The notes under the pieces: generated by a model
The model's input: the letters and a program-made list of their open reading frames with translations, nothing else
Databases searched by the model: none
What the model was told of the DNA's origin: nothing
Assembly (NCBI RefSeq): GCF_007676705.1
Contig: NZ_VEBF01000010.1
Span: 62,001 to 126,000 of the forward strand
DNA: 64,000 nucleotides
From: Paenibacillus xylanexedens
Lineage (GTDB): Bacteria; Bacillota; Bacilli; Paenibacillales; Paenibacillaceae
Direction of reading: 5' to 3'
Shown here: piece by piece, positions 44,201 to 55,815 of the stretch
Layout: each line of letters opens with the position of its first letter
How positions within the stretch are numbered: the first letter of the stretch is position 1
Position numbers and translations under genes: made by a program

Positions 44201-44434
44201 TTATTTGGAAACAACCGTAACAATAATAGACAAAATCATAAATCCTGCACCCAGTACCACCGTTGCACGTTGCAGGAAGAGATCCAATCCGCGCGCTTTC
44301 GTTTTACCGAAAAGATGTTCCGCACCACCGGAGATGGCACCCGCCAAACCAGCGCTTTTCCCGTGCTGCAGCAATACTACAGTGATTAGACCGATCGAGA
44401 AGACAACGAGCAGCAGTTTCAAAGCAATATCCAT
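44201..44434 (-). CDS. secG: preprotein translocase subunit SecG
   Basis: 77 residues with two membrane helices ([20 protein letters not shown] and [19 protein letters not shown]) separated by the conserved loop [20 protein letters not shown]. Auxiliary subunit of the SecYEG channel. ATG 44434 has AGGAGGT 7 nt upstream. Sits between eno and rnr, the Bacillus-type position. Confidence 0.95.
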   Translation of the reverse strand: MDIALKLLLVVFSIGLITVVLLQHGKSAGLAGAISGGAEHLFGKTKARGLDLFLQRATVVLGAGFMILSIIVTVVSK

Positions 44435-44594
44435 TCTTTCCACCTCCTACCCATGTGGGCATAACATCTCACCATAAAAACAGTTACTTTAATTGTAACA
44501 TAGCTATTGTTGTGATACAAGTATTGCAGTTCAAGCAATTCCCTAAATTTCACCATCTACCCGATCCATACGGTATAGCATTACTGTGTTTTAA

Positions 44595-44622
44595 TAAAAA
44601 AGACAAGCCGGTTACCCGGCTT
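44595..44622 (-). terminator. eno terminator, end of the glycolytic operon
   Basis: Minus strand AAGCCGG gtaa CCGGCTT GTCTTTTTTAT. Another palindrome, AAGCTGGATATCCAGCTT, lies directly between it and the eno stop codon. Confidence 0.9.
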
Positions 44623-44646
44623 GCCCGTAAAAGCTGGATATCCAGC

Positions 44647-45948
<1,302 letters not shown>

Positions 45949-45981
45949 TTATAGTTGGGATTTAATTTTGGACCAACTTGT

Positions 45982-46136
45982 GTTTGCCCTTATTTCACTA
46001 CGTCAACAGAATCGTCTTCCGATCGCTGTTATCCCCTGATTCCTTTGAACTTATTTTCATAAGTTGAAATCATGTGATAAAGGCGAACGCGTTGCTTCTT
46101 CAGACTATTTCTGTTGCCTTCGTTCAATGTGCAAAC
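45982..46136 (-). repeat. structured intergenic repeat, copy R7, inside the glycolytic operon
   Basis: Basal arms GTTTGC 45982-45987 and GCAAAC 46131-46136; next CAACAGAA and TTCTGTTG, where other copies have GGCAGAA and TTCTGCC. Shared CTTCCGATCGCTGTTATCCC and GATAAAGGCGAACGCG. Apical hairpin AACTTAT tttc ATAAGTT, unlike any other copy yet fully complementary. It ends 49 nt before eno and starts 37 nt after gpmI. Confidence 0.75.
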
Positions 46137-46172
46137 GCCAAACCGTCCAATTTATATATGTTGCTGCGTAAT

Positions 46173-47717
46173 TTATTTACGGGTAGCGATGACGGATGTA
46201 CCTGTCATCTCAGCAGGTTTAGGCAATTGCATCAGGTCAAGGATCGTTGGCGCGATATCCGCCAAGATTCCGCCTTCACGCAGGGTTACATTTGCATCGG
46301 TAACGATGAATGGAACTGGGTTCGTTGTATGAGCTGTGAACGGACGTCCTTGCTCATCGAACACCATATCCGCGTTACCATGATCCGCCGTGATCAGTAC
46401 AACGCCGCCTTTGGCAAGTACTGCATCTACAACACGACCCATGCACTCATCTGTTACTTCAACCGCTTTGATGGTAGGCTCCAGCATGCCGGAGTGTCCA
46501 ACCATATCAGGGTTAGCAAAGTTCAGAATGATGGCATCATGTTTGTCTGCTTCAATCTCGCGAACACATGCATCAGCCACTTCATACGCGCTCATCTCCG
46601 GCTGCAGGTCATACGTTGCAACTTTTGGTGAGTTAATCAGTACGCGAGTTTCGCCCGGAAGCTCCACATCACGACCGCCGCTGAAGAAGAAGGTAACGTG
46701 CGGGTATTTCTCAGTTTCTGCAATACGCAGTTGTTTTTTGTTGTTCTGTACCAGAACTTCACCCAACGTATTGTCGAGGTTCTTCGGCGAATAAGCCACA
46801 TAACCTTCAACCGTCTCGCTGAACAAAGTCAAGCAAACAAAGTGCAAGCCCACAGGGAACTTCGGACCACGATCGAAACCGCGGAAATCTTGGTTCGTGA
46901 ATACTTGCGACAACTGGATCGCACGGTCAGGGCGGAAGTTGAGGAAGATGACGGAATCGCCGCTTTCCACCAAACCTACCGGCTCACCATCCGCTTTGAC
47001 GATAACCGTTGGTTCAACGAATTCATCAAATACGGATTTCTCATACGATTCTTCAACCGCTTTGAGTGGGTCAGTGTATTTCGGTCCATCTCCATAAACG
47101 ATGGCGCGGTATGATTTCTCAACCCGTTCCCAACGTTTGTCACGGTCCATCGCGTAATAGCGACCTTGAACCGTTGCGATTTTCCCTACACCAACTTCTT
47201 CAATCTTGGCGATCAGCTTCTGCATGAAGTCTCTACCACTGTCTGGCATAACATCACGGCCATCCATGAAGGCATGAATATATACATCGTTCATTTCTTC
47301 TTTTTTGGCCAGATCCAGCATAGCAAACAGGTGGTCGATGTGACTATGTACGCCGCCATCGGACAACAAACCGTAGAGATGAAGTTTTTTACCGCTTTGT
47401 TTCGCTTCGCGAACAGCTTTGACAAGTGTTTCATTGTCGTAGAACTCACCGTCACGAATGGATTTGGAGATACGGGTCAAATCCTGGTATACGATCCGGC
47501 CGGCACCAATGTTCAGGTGACCTACCTCGGAATTTCCCATTTGCCCTTCTGGCAAACCTACAGCCTCACCGCAAGCAGTGAGCGTTGTATGTGGGAATTG
47601 GCTCATGAAACGGTCATAGTTAGGTTTCTTGGCTTGCGCTACCGCGTTGCCTTCCACCGTGTTACGCAGACCAAAGCCATCCATGATGATCAATGCTACA
47701 GGTTTTGGAGCTGTCAT
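46173..47717 (-). CDS. gpmI: phosphoglycerate mutase, 2,3-bisphosphoglycerate-independent
   Basis: 514 residues, alkaline-phosphatase superfamily, two manganese ions. [15 protein letters not shown] holds the first metal Asp, and the phosphoserine nucleophile is in [29 protein letters not shown] and [10 protein letters not shown] carry further ligands. Interconverts 3- and 2-phosphoglycerate. ATG 47717 starts 1 nt after the tpiA stop with GAGGGGG inside the end of tpiA, so translation is coupled. Confidence 0.97.
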   Translation of the reverse strand: MTAPKPVALIIMDGFGLRNTVEGNAVAQAKKPNYDRFMSQFPHTTLTACGEAVGLPEGQMGNSEVGHLNIGAGRIVYQDLTRISKSIRDGEFYDNETLVKAVREAKQSGKKLHLYGLLSDGGVHSHIDHLFAMLDLAKKEEMNDVYIHAFMDGRDVMPDSGRDFMQKLIAKIEEVGVGKIATVQGRYYAMDRDKRWERVEKSYRAIVYGDGPKYTDPLKAVEESYEKSVFDEFVEPTVIVKADGEPVGLVESGDSVIFLNFRPDRAIQLSQVFTNQDFRGFDRGPKFPVGLHFVCLTLFSETVEGYVAYSPKNLDNTLGEVLVQNNKKQLRIAETEKYPHVTFFFSGGRDVELPGETRVLINSPKVATYDLQPEMSAYEVADACVREIEADKHDAIILNFANPDMVGHSGMLEPTIKAVEVTDECMGRVVDAVLAKGGVVLITADHGNADMVFDEQGRPFTAHTTNPVPFIVTDANVTLREGGILADIAPTILDLMQLPKPAEMTGTSVIATRK

Positions 47718-47718
47718 C

Positions 47719-48507
<789 letters not shown>

Positions 48508-49689
48508 TTACTTGTCGTTCAATGCCACTACGCCTGGAAGTACTTTACCTTCCATGAACTCGAGCGATGCACCGCCACCTGTAGAGATGTGGTTCATTTT
48601 GTCAGCCAATTTGAACTTCTCTGCTGCTGCTGCGGAGTCGCCGCCACCAATTACAGTGTAAGCTTCTGTCTCTGCGCAAGCTTCTGCTACTGCACGAGTA
48701 CCGTGGGAGAATGGCTCGATTTCAAATACGCCCATTGGTCCGTTCCATACAACCAATTTGGAGTTTTTGATTACATCAGCATAGATCTCACGTGTTTTAG
48801 GACCGATGTCGATGCCTTCCCAATCTGCTGGGATGCCATCGATGTCAACGATTTGTGTGTTTGCTTTCGCACTAAAATCGTCAGACACAACGATATCTAC
48901 CGGCAGGTAGAAGTTTTTGCCCAGTTTTTTCGCTTTTTCGATGAAACCGAGAGCAACATCAAGTTTGGAATCATCCAGCAAGGATTGTCCAATTTCATGT
49001 CCTTGTGCTTTGAAGAACGTGTAAGTCAGACCGCCACCGATGATCACGTTGTCTGCAATGTTCAGCAGGTTGTCGATTACATCGATTTTGTCCTTAACTT
49101 TGGATCCACCAATGATGGCTGTGAAAGGACGCTCAGGGTTGGAGATTGCTTTACCCAACACTTCAAGTTCTTTCTCCATCAACAAACCGGACACTGCTGG
49201 AAGCAAGTGAGCGATTCCTTCAGTCGAAGCGTGTGCTCTGTGAGCCGCGCCAAACGCATCGTTAACGAAAACATCAGCCAGTTCAGCAAATTGTTTTGCG
49301 AGTTCCGAATCGTTTTTCTCTTCGCCTGCGTGGAAACGAACGTTTTCAAGCAACAATACGTCGCCGTTGTTCAGTTCAGCGATTTGAGCTTTAACAGCGT
49401 CACCAACGGAATCGTCAGCTTTAACAACTGTTTTACCAAGCAATTCAGACAAACGCTCAGCTGCTGGAGTCAAACGCAAGGATTCAACCACTTCGCCGTT
49501 AGGACGACCCATGTGGCTTGCCAAAATGACTTTAGCGCCTTTTTCAATCAAGAAGTTGATTGTAGGAAGCGTTGCACGAATACGTTTGTCATCTGTAATT
49601 TTACCATCTTCGAGCGGCACATTGAAATCTACACGGACAAAAGCCCGTTTTCCTGTCAATTCGATATCGCGTACACTTTTTTTGTTCAT
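48508..49689 (-). CDS. pgk: phosphoglycerate kinase
   Basis: 393 residues. N-domain substrate region [24 protein letters not shown], and C-domain nucleotide region [11 protein letters not shown] with [13 protein letters not shown]. Makes ATP and 3-phosphoglycerate from 1,3-bisphosphoglycerate. ATG 49689 has GCGGAGG 8 nt upstream, chosen over the start at 49710. A strong hairpin lies between gapA and this gene. Confidence 0.97.
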   Translation of the reverse strand: MNKKSVRDIELTGKRAFVRVDFNVPLEDGKITDDKRIRATLPTINFLIEKGAKVILASHMGRPNGEVVESLRLTPAAERLSELLGKTVVKADDSVGDAVKAQIAELNNGDVLLLENVRFHAGEEKNDSELAKQFAELADVFVNDAFGAAHRAHASTEGIAHLLPAVSGLLMEKELEVLGKAISNPERPFTAIIGGSKVKDKIDVIDNLLNIADNVIIGGGLTYTFFKAQGHEIGQSLLDDSKLDVALGFIEKAKKLGKNFYLPVDIVVSDDFSAKANTQIVDIDGIPADWEGIDIGPKTREIYADVIKNSKLVVWNGPMGVFEIEPFSHGTRAVAEACAETEAYTVIGGGDSAAAAEKFKLADKMNHISTGGGASLEFMEGKVLPGVVALNDK

Positions 49690-49791
49690 CTGTATTTCCT
49701 CCGCACCCATGTATTTGGTGGACCAATCAAGAGCTAGAATCCCCTGTCAATCCTGGTGTTTTTGAGAAATTTGCAAAATGTAGATATATAA

Positions 49792-49823
49792 AGAGCGGAA
49801 ACAATAGCATCTGTTTCCGCTCT
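49792..49823 (-). terminator. hairpin between gapA and pgk, partial terminator or mRNA stabiliser
   Basis: AGAGCGGAAACA gatgctat TGTTTCCGCTCT, perfect 12-bp stem, then TTTATATATC on the minus strand. With few following T it may act as a leaky terminator, or protect the gapA 3' end and give it higher mRNA levels than the distal genes. Confidence 0.65.
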
Positions 49824-49838
49824 ATGTTATTGCAGATA

Positions 49839-50846
49839 TTACTTAATCATTTTTGCAAAGTGCTCCAAAGTGCGAACCAGTTGAGCAGTGTAGGACATTT
49901 CGTTGTCATACCAAGCTACAGTTTTAACCAATTGTTGGTCGCCAACAGTCAGAACTTTAGTTTGAGTTGCATCAAACAGGGAACCGAAAGTGATTCCTTG
50001 GATATCGGAAGATACGATTTCGTCTTCAGTGTATCCGAAAGTTTCTGGATCGGAAGCTTCTTGCATTGCTGCGTTAACTTCTTCAGCTGTTACTTTTTTG
50101 TTCAGAACAGTTACGAGCTCAGTCAGGGAACCAGTAGCTACTGGTACACGTTGAGCTGCACCATCAAGGATGCCTTGCAGTTCTGGGATTACCAGACCGA
50201 TTGCTTTAGCAGCACCAGTTGTGTTAGGGATGATGTTTTCAGCTGCTGCGCGAGCACGACGGAAGTCACCTTTAGGGTGTGGAGCATCCAACGTGTTTTG
50301 GTCGCCAGTGTAAGCGTGAATTGTAGTCATCAAACCTTGAACGATTCCGAATTTGTCTTGCAGCGTTTTTGCCATAGGTGCCAGGCAGTTCGTTGTGCAA
50401 GATGCGCCGGAGATTACAGTTTCAGTACCGTCGAGGATTTCATGGTTTACGTTGTAAACGATGGTTTTCATGTCGCCAGTAGCTGGTGCGGAGATAACAA
50501 CTTTCTTAGCTCCACCTTTCAAGTGTTTCTCAGCTGCTTCTTTTGTTGTGAAGAAACCAGTACATTCCAGAACGATATCTACGCCCAGGTCGCCCCAAGG
50601 AAGTTCTTCCGGGTTACGGTTAGCCAATACTTTAACTTCTTTGCCGTTCACTTTGAAGAAGCCATCGTGTACTTCAACATCGCCATCGAAGCGACCTTGA
50701 GTTGTATCATATTTGAGCAAATGAGCCAGCATTTTAGCGTCAGTCAAGTCGTTGATTGCTACTACCTCGATGCCTGCTACATTTTGAATACGGCGGAATG
50801 CCAAGCGTCCAATACGTCCAAAACCGTTAATACCTACTTTAATCAT
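49839..50846 (-). CDS. gapA: glyceraldehyde-3-phosphate dehydrogenase, glycolytic
   Basis: 335 residues. NAD-binding start [18 protein letters not shown], the catalytic Cys in [16 protein letters not shown] near 153, and AWYDNEMSY near the end. Converts glyceraldehyde-3-phosphate to 1,3-bisphosphoglycerate. GGGAGG before the ATG. Position right after cggR marks it as the glycolytic, CggR-controlled GapA. Confidence 0.97.
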   Translation of the reverse strand: MIKVGINGFGRIGRLAFRRIQNVAGIEVVAINDLTDAKMLAHLLKYDTTQGRFDGDVEVHDGFFKVNGKEVKVLANRNPEELPWGDLGVDIVLECTGFFTTKEAAEKHLKGGAKKVVISAPATGDMKTIVYNVNHEILDGTETVISGASCTTNCLAPMAKTLQDKFGIVQGLMTTIHAYTGDQNTLDAPHPKGDFRRARAAAENIIPNTTGAAKAIGLVIPELQGILDGAAQRVPVATGSLTELVTVLNKKVTAEEVNAAMQEASDPETFGYTEDEIVSSDIQGITFGSLFDATQTKVLTVGDQQLVKTVAWYDNEMSYTAQLVRTLEHFAKMIK

Positions 50847-50954
50847 GAGTAAGTTCCTCCCAAGTTTTGATTAATTTTTTTTATGAAACTTATATATTCA
50901 AGACAGACGGTAAAGTCCGTCAAGACAACAATGGTTGTGGTGAAAAGTAAACTC

Positions 50955-51980
50955 TTATTCCATTTCGGCAACGATGACTTCGGCAGCAGCCTCATCAATA
51001 ATCAGAATATCTTCCTGACCAAATCGCAACACGGAGTGTATCGCAGCAGCTTTGCTTTTGCCACCTGCAATTCCGATCACGACATCGGTTCGTTCAATAT
51101 CCTGAAGTCGCATACCCAGTGTAAGCATGGTATGTACCACTTCACCCTGATCATTAAAGTAATAACCGAAAGATTCAGATACGGCCCCTTGCTCCTGAAG
51201 TTCATCTATAATCTCCGTTGCAAGTTTGCGTCTCGTTGCCATCTCCACGGCATCACCAATTCCATGAATAACAATCCGTGATTGCCTGATCAGCTGTAGA
51301 ATCTCCTGAACACTGGGGTCCTGGATCAATGATTCGTAGGCATGATCACTAAGCAAATCCGGTACATGCAGGAGTTTGTATTGCGCTCCTACCCGTTTTG
51401 CCATTGTGGATGCGATCGTATTCGCCTGAATTTCAAGGCTTTCTCCCAGTCCACCGCGTGCCGGTACGAACCAGACACCTTTGAGCGATGTTGGTGGATT
51501 AAGTTGCTCTGCGACTTCGGCCGTTGTTGATCCGCCAGTAACGGCGACAACGTCGTTGTCACTCATGATATTGCCGAGAGCCTTCGCTCCGGCTCTGCCC
51601 AGTTCCCTTTTGGCAAACGGAGATACGTCCGAATCACCAGGAACCACAACTACCTTTTGCAGACCGTAGGCTTGCTTGATGCGCTCTTCCAGCTCGGATA
51701 ATCCGAACAACTCTTTGGCTACGGGCTCTAACTGCTGCAGCAAATCATACCCTGCCTCGCTGATCTTCATTCCTGCGCTGTCAATTTCAATAAGTCCCTG
51801 AGCCTTTAACAGATCGGTCTCAGCCCTCAGAACCCGCTCGGTCATCTGCATGGAATTAGCTAACGTTCTCCGTCCGATCACATCCGATAACATGATCTGT
51901 TGCAGAATCGTATACCTCTTTTTCAAGATATCCATGAGATCAGGCAGAAGCTGCTTTTGTACTTCTAAAATCGTTCGCAT
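50955..51980 (-). CDS. cggR: central glycolytic genes regulator CggR (SorC family)
   Basis: 341 residues. N-terminal helix-turn-helix (LSDVIGRRTLANSMQMTERV near residue 30) and a SorC-type sugar-phosphate-binding domain with VAVTGGSTTAEVAEQL, SRIVIHGIGDAVEMA and VGIAGGKSKAAAI. In Bacillus it represses the gapA operon until fructose-1,6-bisphosphate accumulates. ATG 51980 has GGGAG 8 nt upstream and aligns with the usual N terminus (EVQKQLLPDL); a TTG at 52010 is weaker. Its own operator and promoter are visible upstream. Confidence 0.95.
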   Translation of the reverse strand: MRTILEVQKQLLPDLMDILKKRYTILQQIMLSDVIGRRTLANSMQMTERVLRAETDLLKAQGLIEIDSAGMKISEAGYDLLQQLEPVAKELFGLSELEERIKQAYGLQKVVVVPGDSDVSPFAKRELGRAGAKALGNIMSDNDVVAVTGGSTTAEVAEQLNPPTSLKGVWFVPARGGLGESLEIQANTIASTMAKRVGAQYKLLHVPDLLSDHAYESLIQDPSVQEILQLIRQSRIVIHGIGDAVEMATRRKLATEIIDELQEQGAVSESFGYYFNDQGEVVHTMLTLGMRLQDIERTDVVIGIAGGKSKAAAIHSVLRFGQEDILIIDEAAAEVIVAEME

Positions 51981-52023
51981 GCTTTCCACTCCCGCAAGTT
52001 CTCGTTCCAAGCTCTCTTTCGTG

Positions 52024-52059
52024 GCCCTAAAACGTCCCGGGTTAACTTTTTAAGTCCCA
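52024..52059 (-). promoter_or_regulatory. CggR operator
   Basis: Minus strand TGGGAC-N6-AGTT-N4-CGGGAC-N6-GGGC. The B. subtilis CggR operator is CGGGAC-N6-TGTC-N4-CGGGAC-N6-TGTC, so the two main half-sites and the 20-bp period are kept while the TGTC parts are degenerate. Directly downstream of the promoter, so a bound repressor would block early transcription. Confidence 0.7.
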
Positions 52060-52064
52060 CGTCT

Positions 52065-52093
52065 ATTCTACCTAAAACTGACGTGACATGCAA
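52065..52093 (-). promoter_or_regulatory. promoter of the cggR-gapA operon
   Basis: Minus strand TTGCAT, 17-nt spacer, TAGAAT, ending 5 bp before the CggR operator. Confidence 0.75.
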
Positions 52094-52356
52094 GTGTTTC
52101 AACATGTTATTTCGACACGCTTCCAAGCGTTTGTACGCGCCTATTTTCACAATCCTAGACTTCCATGATCAAGGACTGCCACACGTATACCATATATAGA
52201 AGGAATACATTTTTCTCATCTACATATCGCTCAGAATTACATTTTATACGGCATGTCCAAAACCTCTAATAGCATTTACTTAAATACACTCTTTATCCAC
52301 TCTTCTTCATCATGATCATTTTTAGGCTAATCCAAACCACATCCACAATGAACTGC
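52094..52356. other. intergenic stretch between the cggR and tRNA-Arg promoters
   Basis: 260 AT-rich bases between divergent promoters. No gene, repeat copy or RNA recognised. Confidence 0.5.
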
Positions 52357-52385
52357 TTGCAATTACATTTTTCATGAGCTATAAT
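52357..52385 (+). promoter_or_regulatory. promoter of tRNA-Arg
   Basis: TTGCAA, 17-nt spacer, TATAAT; expected start about 15 nt before the tRNA. Confidence 0.75.
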
Positions 52386-52407
52386 CATTATTGCTGTCAC
52401 ATAATGT

Positions 52408-52482
52408 GCGCCCGTGGTCCAATGGATATGACGTAGGCCTCCGAAGCCTGAGATCCAAGTTCGATTCTTGGCGGGCGCGCCA
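52408..52482 (+). tRNA. tRNA-Arg (anticodon CCG)
   Basis: 75 nt. Acceptor GCGCCCG pairs with CGGGCGC, followed by G and an encoded CCA. Anticodon stem TAGGC/GCCTG holds loop CTCCGAA, so the anticodon is CCG, reading CGG. T-arm CCAAG TTCGATT CTTGG is standard. Own promoter and terminator; single tRNA gene. Confidence 0.96.
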
Positions 52483-52517
52483 TTTTTATTTAACAGCTCA
52501 TAACCCTTTTAACCAAT

Positions 52518-52542
52518 GAAACCGGAAAGGTTTCTTTTTTTT
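52518..52542 (+). terminator. tRNA-Arg terminator
   Basis: GAAACC ggaaa GGTTTC followed by eight T. Confidence 0.85.
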
Positions 52543-52551
52543 GTAAGTTAG

Positions 52552-52568
52552 TTTGACTTTCTTTGACT
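52552..52568 (+). promoter_or_regulatory. CtsR operator of clpP
   Basis: TTTGACTTTCTTTGACT, the reverse complement of AGTCAAA-GAA-AGTCAAA. The CtsR box is a direct heptad repeat RGTCAAA with a 3-nt spacer. It overlaps the -35 hexamer of the clpP promoter, so CtsR repression lifted on heat or protein stress is expected. Confidence 0.85.
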
Positions 52569-52591
52569 TTTTGTTTGGAATTGTTTATTAT
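52563..52591 (+). promoter_or_regulatory. clpP promoter
   Basis: TTGACT, 17-nt spacer, TATTAT; the -35 lies within the second CtsR heptad. Confidence 0.8.
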
Positions 52592-52659
52592 GTGGGTAAT
52601 ACGGTAACAGTTTAAGTAGAAACACCAATAACATTTACATTTCCGAGGAGGTTTTTCAC

Positions 52660-53256
52660 GTGAGTTTTATTCCTATGGTCGTTGAACAGAGCAACAGGGG
52701 TGAGCGCGCCTACGACATCTACTCCAGATTGCTGAAGGATCGTATTATTTTCCTTGGTAGCGATGTTAATGACGTTGTGGCGAATGCCATCATGGCACAG
52801 ATGTTGTTCCTAGCTGCGGAAGATCCGGAGAAAGACATTCACTTATACATCAACAGCCCAGGCGGATCGATTACAGCTGGTATGGCCATTTACGATACAA
52901 TGCAATTCATCAAACCGGATGTATCTACCATCTGTGTAGGTATGGCGGCTTCCATGGGTGCATTCTTGTTGAATGCCGGTGCAAAAGGTAAACGTTTTGC
53001 GTTGCCTAACAGCGAAGTCATGATTCACCAACCTCTTGGTGGTGCTCAAGGTCAAGCGTCGGACATCGAAATCCGTGCTCGCCGTATCCTGAAAATGCGT
53101 GATACATTGAACCGCATCATTGCTGAACGTTCTGGTCAACCACTAGAGCGGATCGAGAAAGATACAGATCGTGACTACTTCATGAGTGCTGCTGAAGCGG
53201 CAGAATATGGTATCATTGATAAGGTTCTCGAAAAGGTAGGTTCACAAGGCATCTAA
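52660..53256 (+). CDS. clpP: ATP-dependent Clp protease proteolytic subunit
   Basis: 198 residues. Catalytic Ser in [16 protein letters not shown] near 98, His in [13 protein letters not shown] near 123 and Asp near 172; [20 protein letters not shown] is family-typical. Forms the tetradecameric barrel that degrades substrates unfolded by ClpC or ClpX, including SsrA-tagged proteins. Starts at GTG 52660 with GAGGAGG 8 nt upstream, and agrees in length with B. subtilis ClpP. Confidence 0.97.
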   Translation: MSFIPMVVEQSNRGERAYDIYSRLLKDRIIFLGSDVNDVVANAIMAQMLFLAAEDPEKDIHLYINSPGGSITAGMAIYDTMQFIKPDVSTICVGMAASMGAFLLNAGAKGKRFALPNSEVMIHQPLGGAQGQASDIEIRARRILKMRDTLNRIIAERSGQPLERIEKDTDRDYFMSAAEAAEYGIIDKVLEKVGSQGI

Positions 53257-53337
53257 TTGCTAGTAGACCACGGTCTGCGTTAACGCAATCAACATTTAAC
53301 GTACTAATCAACACCTAAATGTGTTGCTCATACGCAA

Positions 53338-53377
53338 AGAAGCCCTCGTCATATTCATGACGAGGGCTTCTTTTTTC
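53338..53377. terminator. bidirectional terminator after clpP
   Basis: AAGAAGCCCTCGTCA tattca TGACGAGGGCTTCTT, perfect 15-bp stem with TTTTTT on the plus side; convergent genes on both flanks. Confidence 0.92.
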
Positions 53378-53420
53378 ACTTTATAAGAAAGATAACACAA
53401 GAGTGCACAATAATGATCGC

Positions 53421-54518
53421 TTACTTGCTTCCCGTTACGTCACTGAAAGGTTCTGTACCTTTAGGAAGAAGTTCTTTATACGTAAATGGCATTTCGGGGA
53501 ATCCCTCTGCGTATGCCGTATATTCATACAACTGGAAGAACACAACTACACCCGTCGGTGTCACATAGAAATCTTGATCTTTGTTTAACCCTTTGTAACC
53601 TTCGAGGTAGCCACCGCGAGCTTTCAGTTGTTCGCCCACTTTTTTACTCAATGTCTCGCGTATGGTTTTGTTATTTTGCAGCACATCATCTAACGTAAGC
53701 TCCTTGCCTGTGTCCAGTGCAAAGGTGTGGCCTGTACGGTATGTCATACCATGAGCGCCAGCATAATCCTCGTATCGTTGTGTAATGAGTCCCAGTACGC
53801 CTCTTTCATTGTAGGTCACCACATAAGAGCTTTCAAATGCATATGGACGGTCGGCTGTCGCTCCACCAAACTCAGATGTCTGTTTCTTGAAGTGGGCTAC
53901 ATATGCATCTACTTCGTCTTTCAACACTTTGTTGATCGCTGCTTCAGCCTCTTTGCTAGCAAGGCCACTCACCTGCGGATATTGAACATCCACTTCAGCA
54001 TTTTTCACTGTGACATTGACTGTCGCCGCTTTAACTTTCACACTATTTTGTTTCACCTTGCTGAGCGTCAACGTTTTGGTTTTGCCATCCCAATTCCCCT
54101 GTACACCCAGATAATCTCTCATTGCTGAGAATGGAATATACAATCTGCCGTTGATCAGCTTGGCGTCCACTTGAGGATAATAGTTGTTTATTCTGACACT
54201 TGGTTGACCATCCATAAGACTAATTGTCATGGTGTTATTGGCTGCTGTCAGAGCATATTCTTTGGTCTTCGCATCATATTTCAGCGTTCCACCTGCTACA
54301 TCTTTGACTGCCGTAAGAGATACCCAGGTTGAACCACCTTGAAGGAGTCCTTTTTGAGTCAGTGTTTTCCCACCCGATTTCAGAGTCACCTCAGCCGGGG
54401 TTGTCACTTTCGAGGATACAGAAGCCGCTTGAACTGAACTATCCTGCCACACCGCACCGCTTCCTACAATAATTCCTGCTGCAAGCAGCGCACTTGTCCA
54501 TTTTTTCCATGATGTCAT
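53421..54518 (-). CDS. secreted stalk-domain protein with DUF4163 and DUF3298
   Basis: 365 residues. Signal peptide in residues 1-32 (SALLAAGIIVGSGAVW, cleavage near VQAAS). Residues 40-150 form a copper-amine-oxidase-N-like stalk domain (VSLTAVKDVAGGTLKYD, GRLYIPFSAMRDYLGV), common in Paenibacillus surface proteins. The rest shows DUF4163 (AEAAINKVLKDEVDAYVAHF) and DUF3298 (GKELTLDDVL, VFFQLYEYTAYAEGFP), as in RsiV and PdaC ectodomains; RsiV's version binds lysozyme. No transmembrane anchor beyond the signal peptide, so it is probably wall-associated or released. GAGAGGAG before the ATG. Confidence 0.85.
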   Translation of the reverse strand: MTSWKKWTSALLAAGIIVGSGAVWQDSSVQAASVSSKVTTPAEVTLKSGGKTLTQKGLLQGGSTWVSLTAVKDVAGGTLKYDAKTKEYALTAANNTMTISLMDGQPSVRINNYYPQVDAKLINGRLYIPFSAMRDYLGVQGNWDGKTKTLTLSKVKQNSVKVKAATVNVTVKNAEVDVQYPQVSGLASKEAEAAINKVLKDEVDAYVAHFKKQTSEFGGATADRPYAFESSYVVTYNERGVLGLITQRYEDYAGAHGMTYRTGHTFALDTGKELTLDDVLQNNKTIRETLSKKVGEQLKARGGYLEGYKGLNKDQDFYVTPTGVVVFFQLYEYTAYAEGFPEMPFTYKELLPKGTEPFSDVTGSK

Positions 54519-54798
54519 ATATAAAACTCCTCTCTGAATTCACAATTAGGGATCATTGCGTATGTAATCTTGACCTGTTCGTATATCTCATACGCTCACC
54601 TCTCTATTATAATTAACCCGATTTCAGAAAGGTTTACAGCTCCAGTTACAATCTTGATGGATATCAGCCGGAAAATAGAACGGGATATGACCTTTTTGTC
54701 ACGAACAACTGTACAAAAAAGATACCAAAATACAGCATTTTGTGTAGCTTCTAAAAGGTACCCTCCTATCTAACTTCATCAAAGTTTGCTTTTCCAAC
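54519..54798. other. intergenic stretch upstream of the DUF4163 gene
   Basis: 280 bases, with a TATAAT hexamer on the minus strand near 54607 but no convincing -35; otherwise nothing recognised. Confidence 0.4.
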
Positions 54799-54831
54799 AA
54801 AAAAAGACTCTGTCCACAGGACAAAGTCTTT
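54799..54831 (-). terminator. terminator after the SIMPL-domain gene
   Basis: Minus strand AAAGACTTTGTCC tgt GGACAGAGTCTTT followed by TTTTGTTGG. Confidence 0.88.
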
Positions 54832-54904
54832 GTCATTATTCGTTGTACCCTTCAAATGACACTTGAAAAGGTTACTTGAGCTTACAATCTTAGTTCGATC
54901 TTGT

Positions 54905-55657
54905 TTATTTCATTTCATACGTAATATTCAGGATCGTGCTTACTTTAACTTGGCCTGTTTCAATCTCCGTGCCACCTGCTGTATCTTGTGCTTTGGACAT
55001 CAACGCCTCGCTTGCATAGAATACAGGCACATTGGCATCGCCTTGGCTCACGGAAAGAACAGCACCCAGTTGACGTTTAACTGCTTTTGCAATGGCGCCA
55101 GCTTTCACATCTGCATTGGCAACAGCTTTCTCAATCACTTGGGACTCATAACTTTCCGGATTTTCTACAGTGAAGCGCACGTTCTCAATGTTATTAGCAC
55201 CTGCCCCCGAAGCAGCATCGAGCAACTCGCCGATTTTGTCCATTTCACGATATGTGATCGTCAGCGTATGATGCGCTGTGTATCCTTTTACTTGTTGTCC
55301 TTCTTTTTCGCTATACGTGTAATTGGGTTGTACAGAGAATTGACTGGTTTGAATGTCGTCTGTACTGATCTTCCACGTATTCTTGAGCAGATTGGTTACT
55401 TTGGAAACTTTAGCAGCATTGGCTTTTTGGGCAGATGCAGCTGTCTCCGCAGTACTGTTCACACCAATGGACAGATAAGCGATATCAGGTTTAACCTGAA
55501 TCTCACCTTTACCCACCACATTAATTACATTCTGTTGTACACCCTGAACCTCTGCAGCGTAAGCATAGTTACTTGGTGTAACCCATGCTGTTCCTCCAAC
55601 AAGCAACGTACTTGCCACCAGCACCGCACCGAACGGTTTCATCCATTGTTTACCCAT
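54905..55657 (-). CDS. secreted SIMPL-domain (DUF541, YggE-like) protein
   Basis: 250 residues. Signal peptide at the N terminus (FGAVLVASTLLVGGTAWV, cleavage near AYAAE). The SIMPL domain follows: NVVGKGEIQVKPDIAYLSIG, then IQTSQFSVQPNYTYSEKEG and LLDAASGAGANNIENVRFTV. E. coli YggE relatives are periplasmic, with links to oxidative stress, but the function is unclear. ATG 55657 with AAGGAGG 8 nt upstream; a GTG one codon earlier is possible. Confidence 0.86.
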   Translation of the reverse strand: MGKQWMKPFGAVLVASTLLVGGTAWVTPSNYAYAAEVQGVQQNVINVVGKGEIQVKPDIAYLSIGVNSTAETAASAQKANAAKVSKVTNLLKNTWKISTDDIQTSQFSVQPNYTYSEKEGQQVKGYTAHHTLTITYREMDKIGELLDAASGAGANNIENVRFTVENPESYESQVIEKAVANADVKAGAIAKAVKRQLGAVLSVSQGDANVPVFYASEALMSKAQDTAGGTEIETGQVKVSTILNITYEMK

Positions 55658-55770
55658 CACGATAGCCTCCTTATGTGTTAACATCTCAAACGTTAAGCAA
55701 TTTGATACCTTAACAGACGGGACAAATTCCATAATGTTGCACTTGACGATCGTAAAAACGGTAAAAACGC

Positions 55771-55793
55771 AAAAAAGCCCCTTTCGGGACTTC
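55771..55793 (-). terminator. terminator after the HPr gene
   Basis: Minus strand AAGTCCC gaaa GGGGCTT TTTTG. Confidence 0.8.
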
Positions 55794-55815
55794 TTCATTG
55801 AATTCAAGCATAGTC

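Noticed and set aside
48589-49737. 382-codon plus-strand frame opposite pgk, and a similar 342-codon frame opposite gapA
   Set aside because: Antisense shadows of highly biased glycolytic codons; the translations are rich in Cys, Phe and Ser, without domains.
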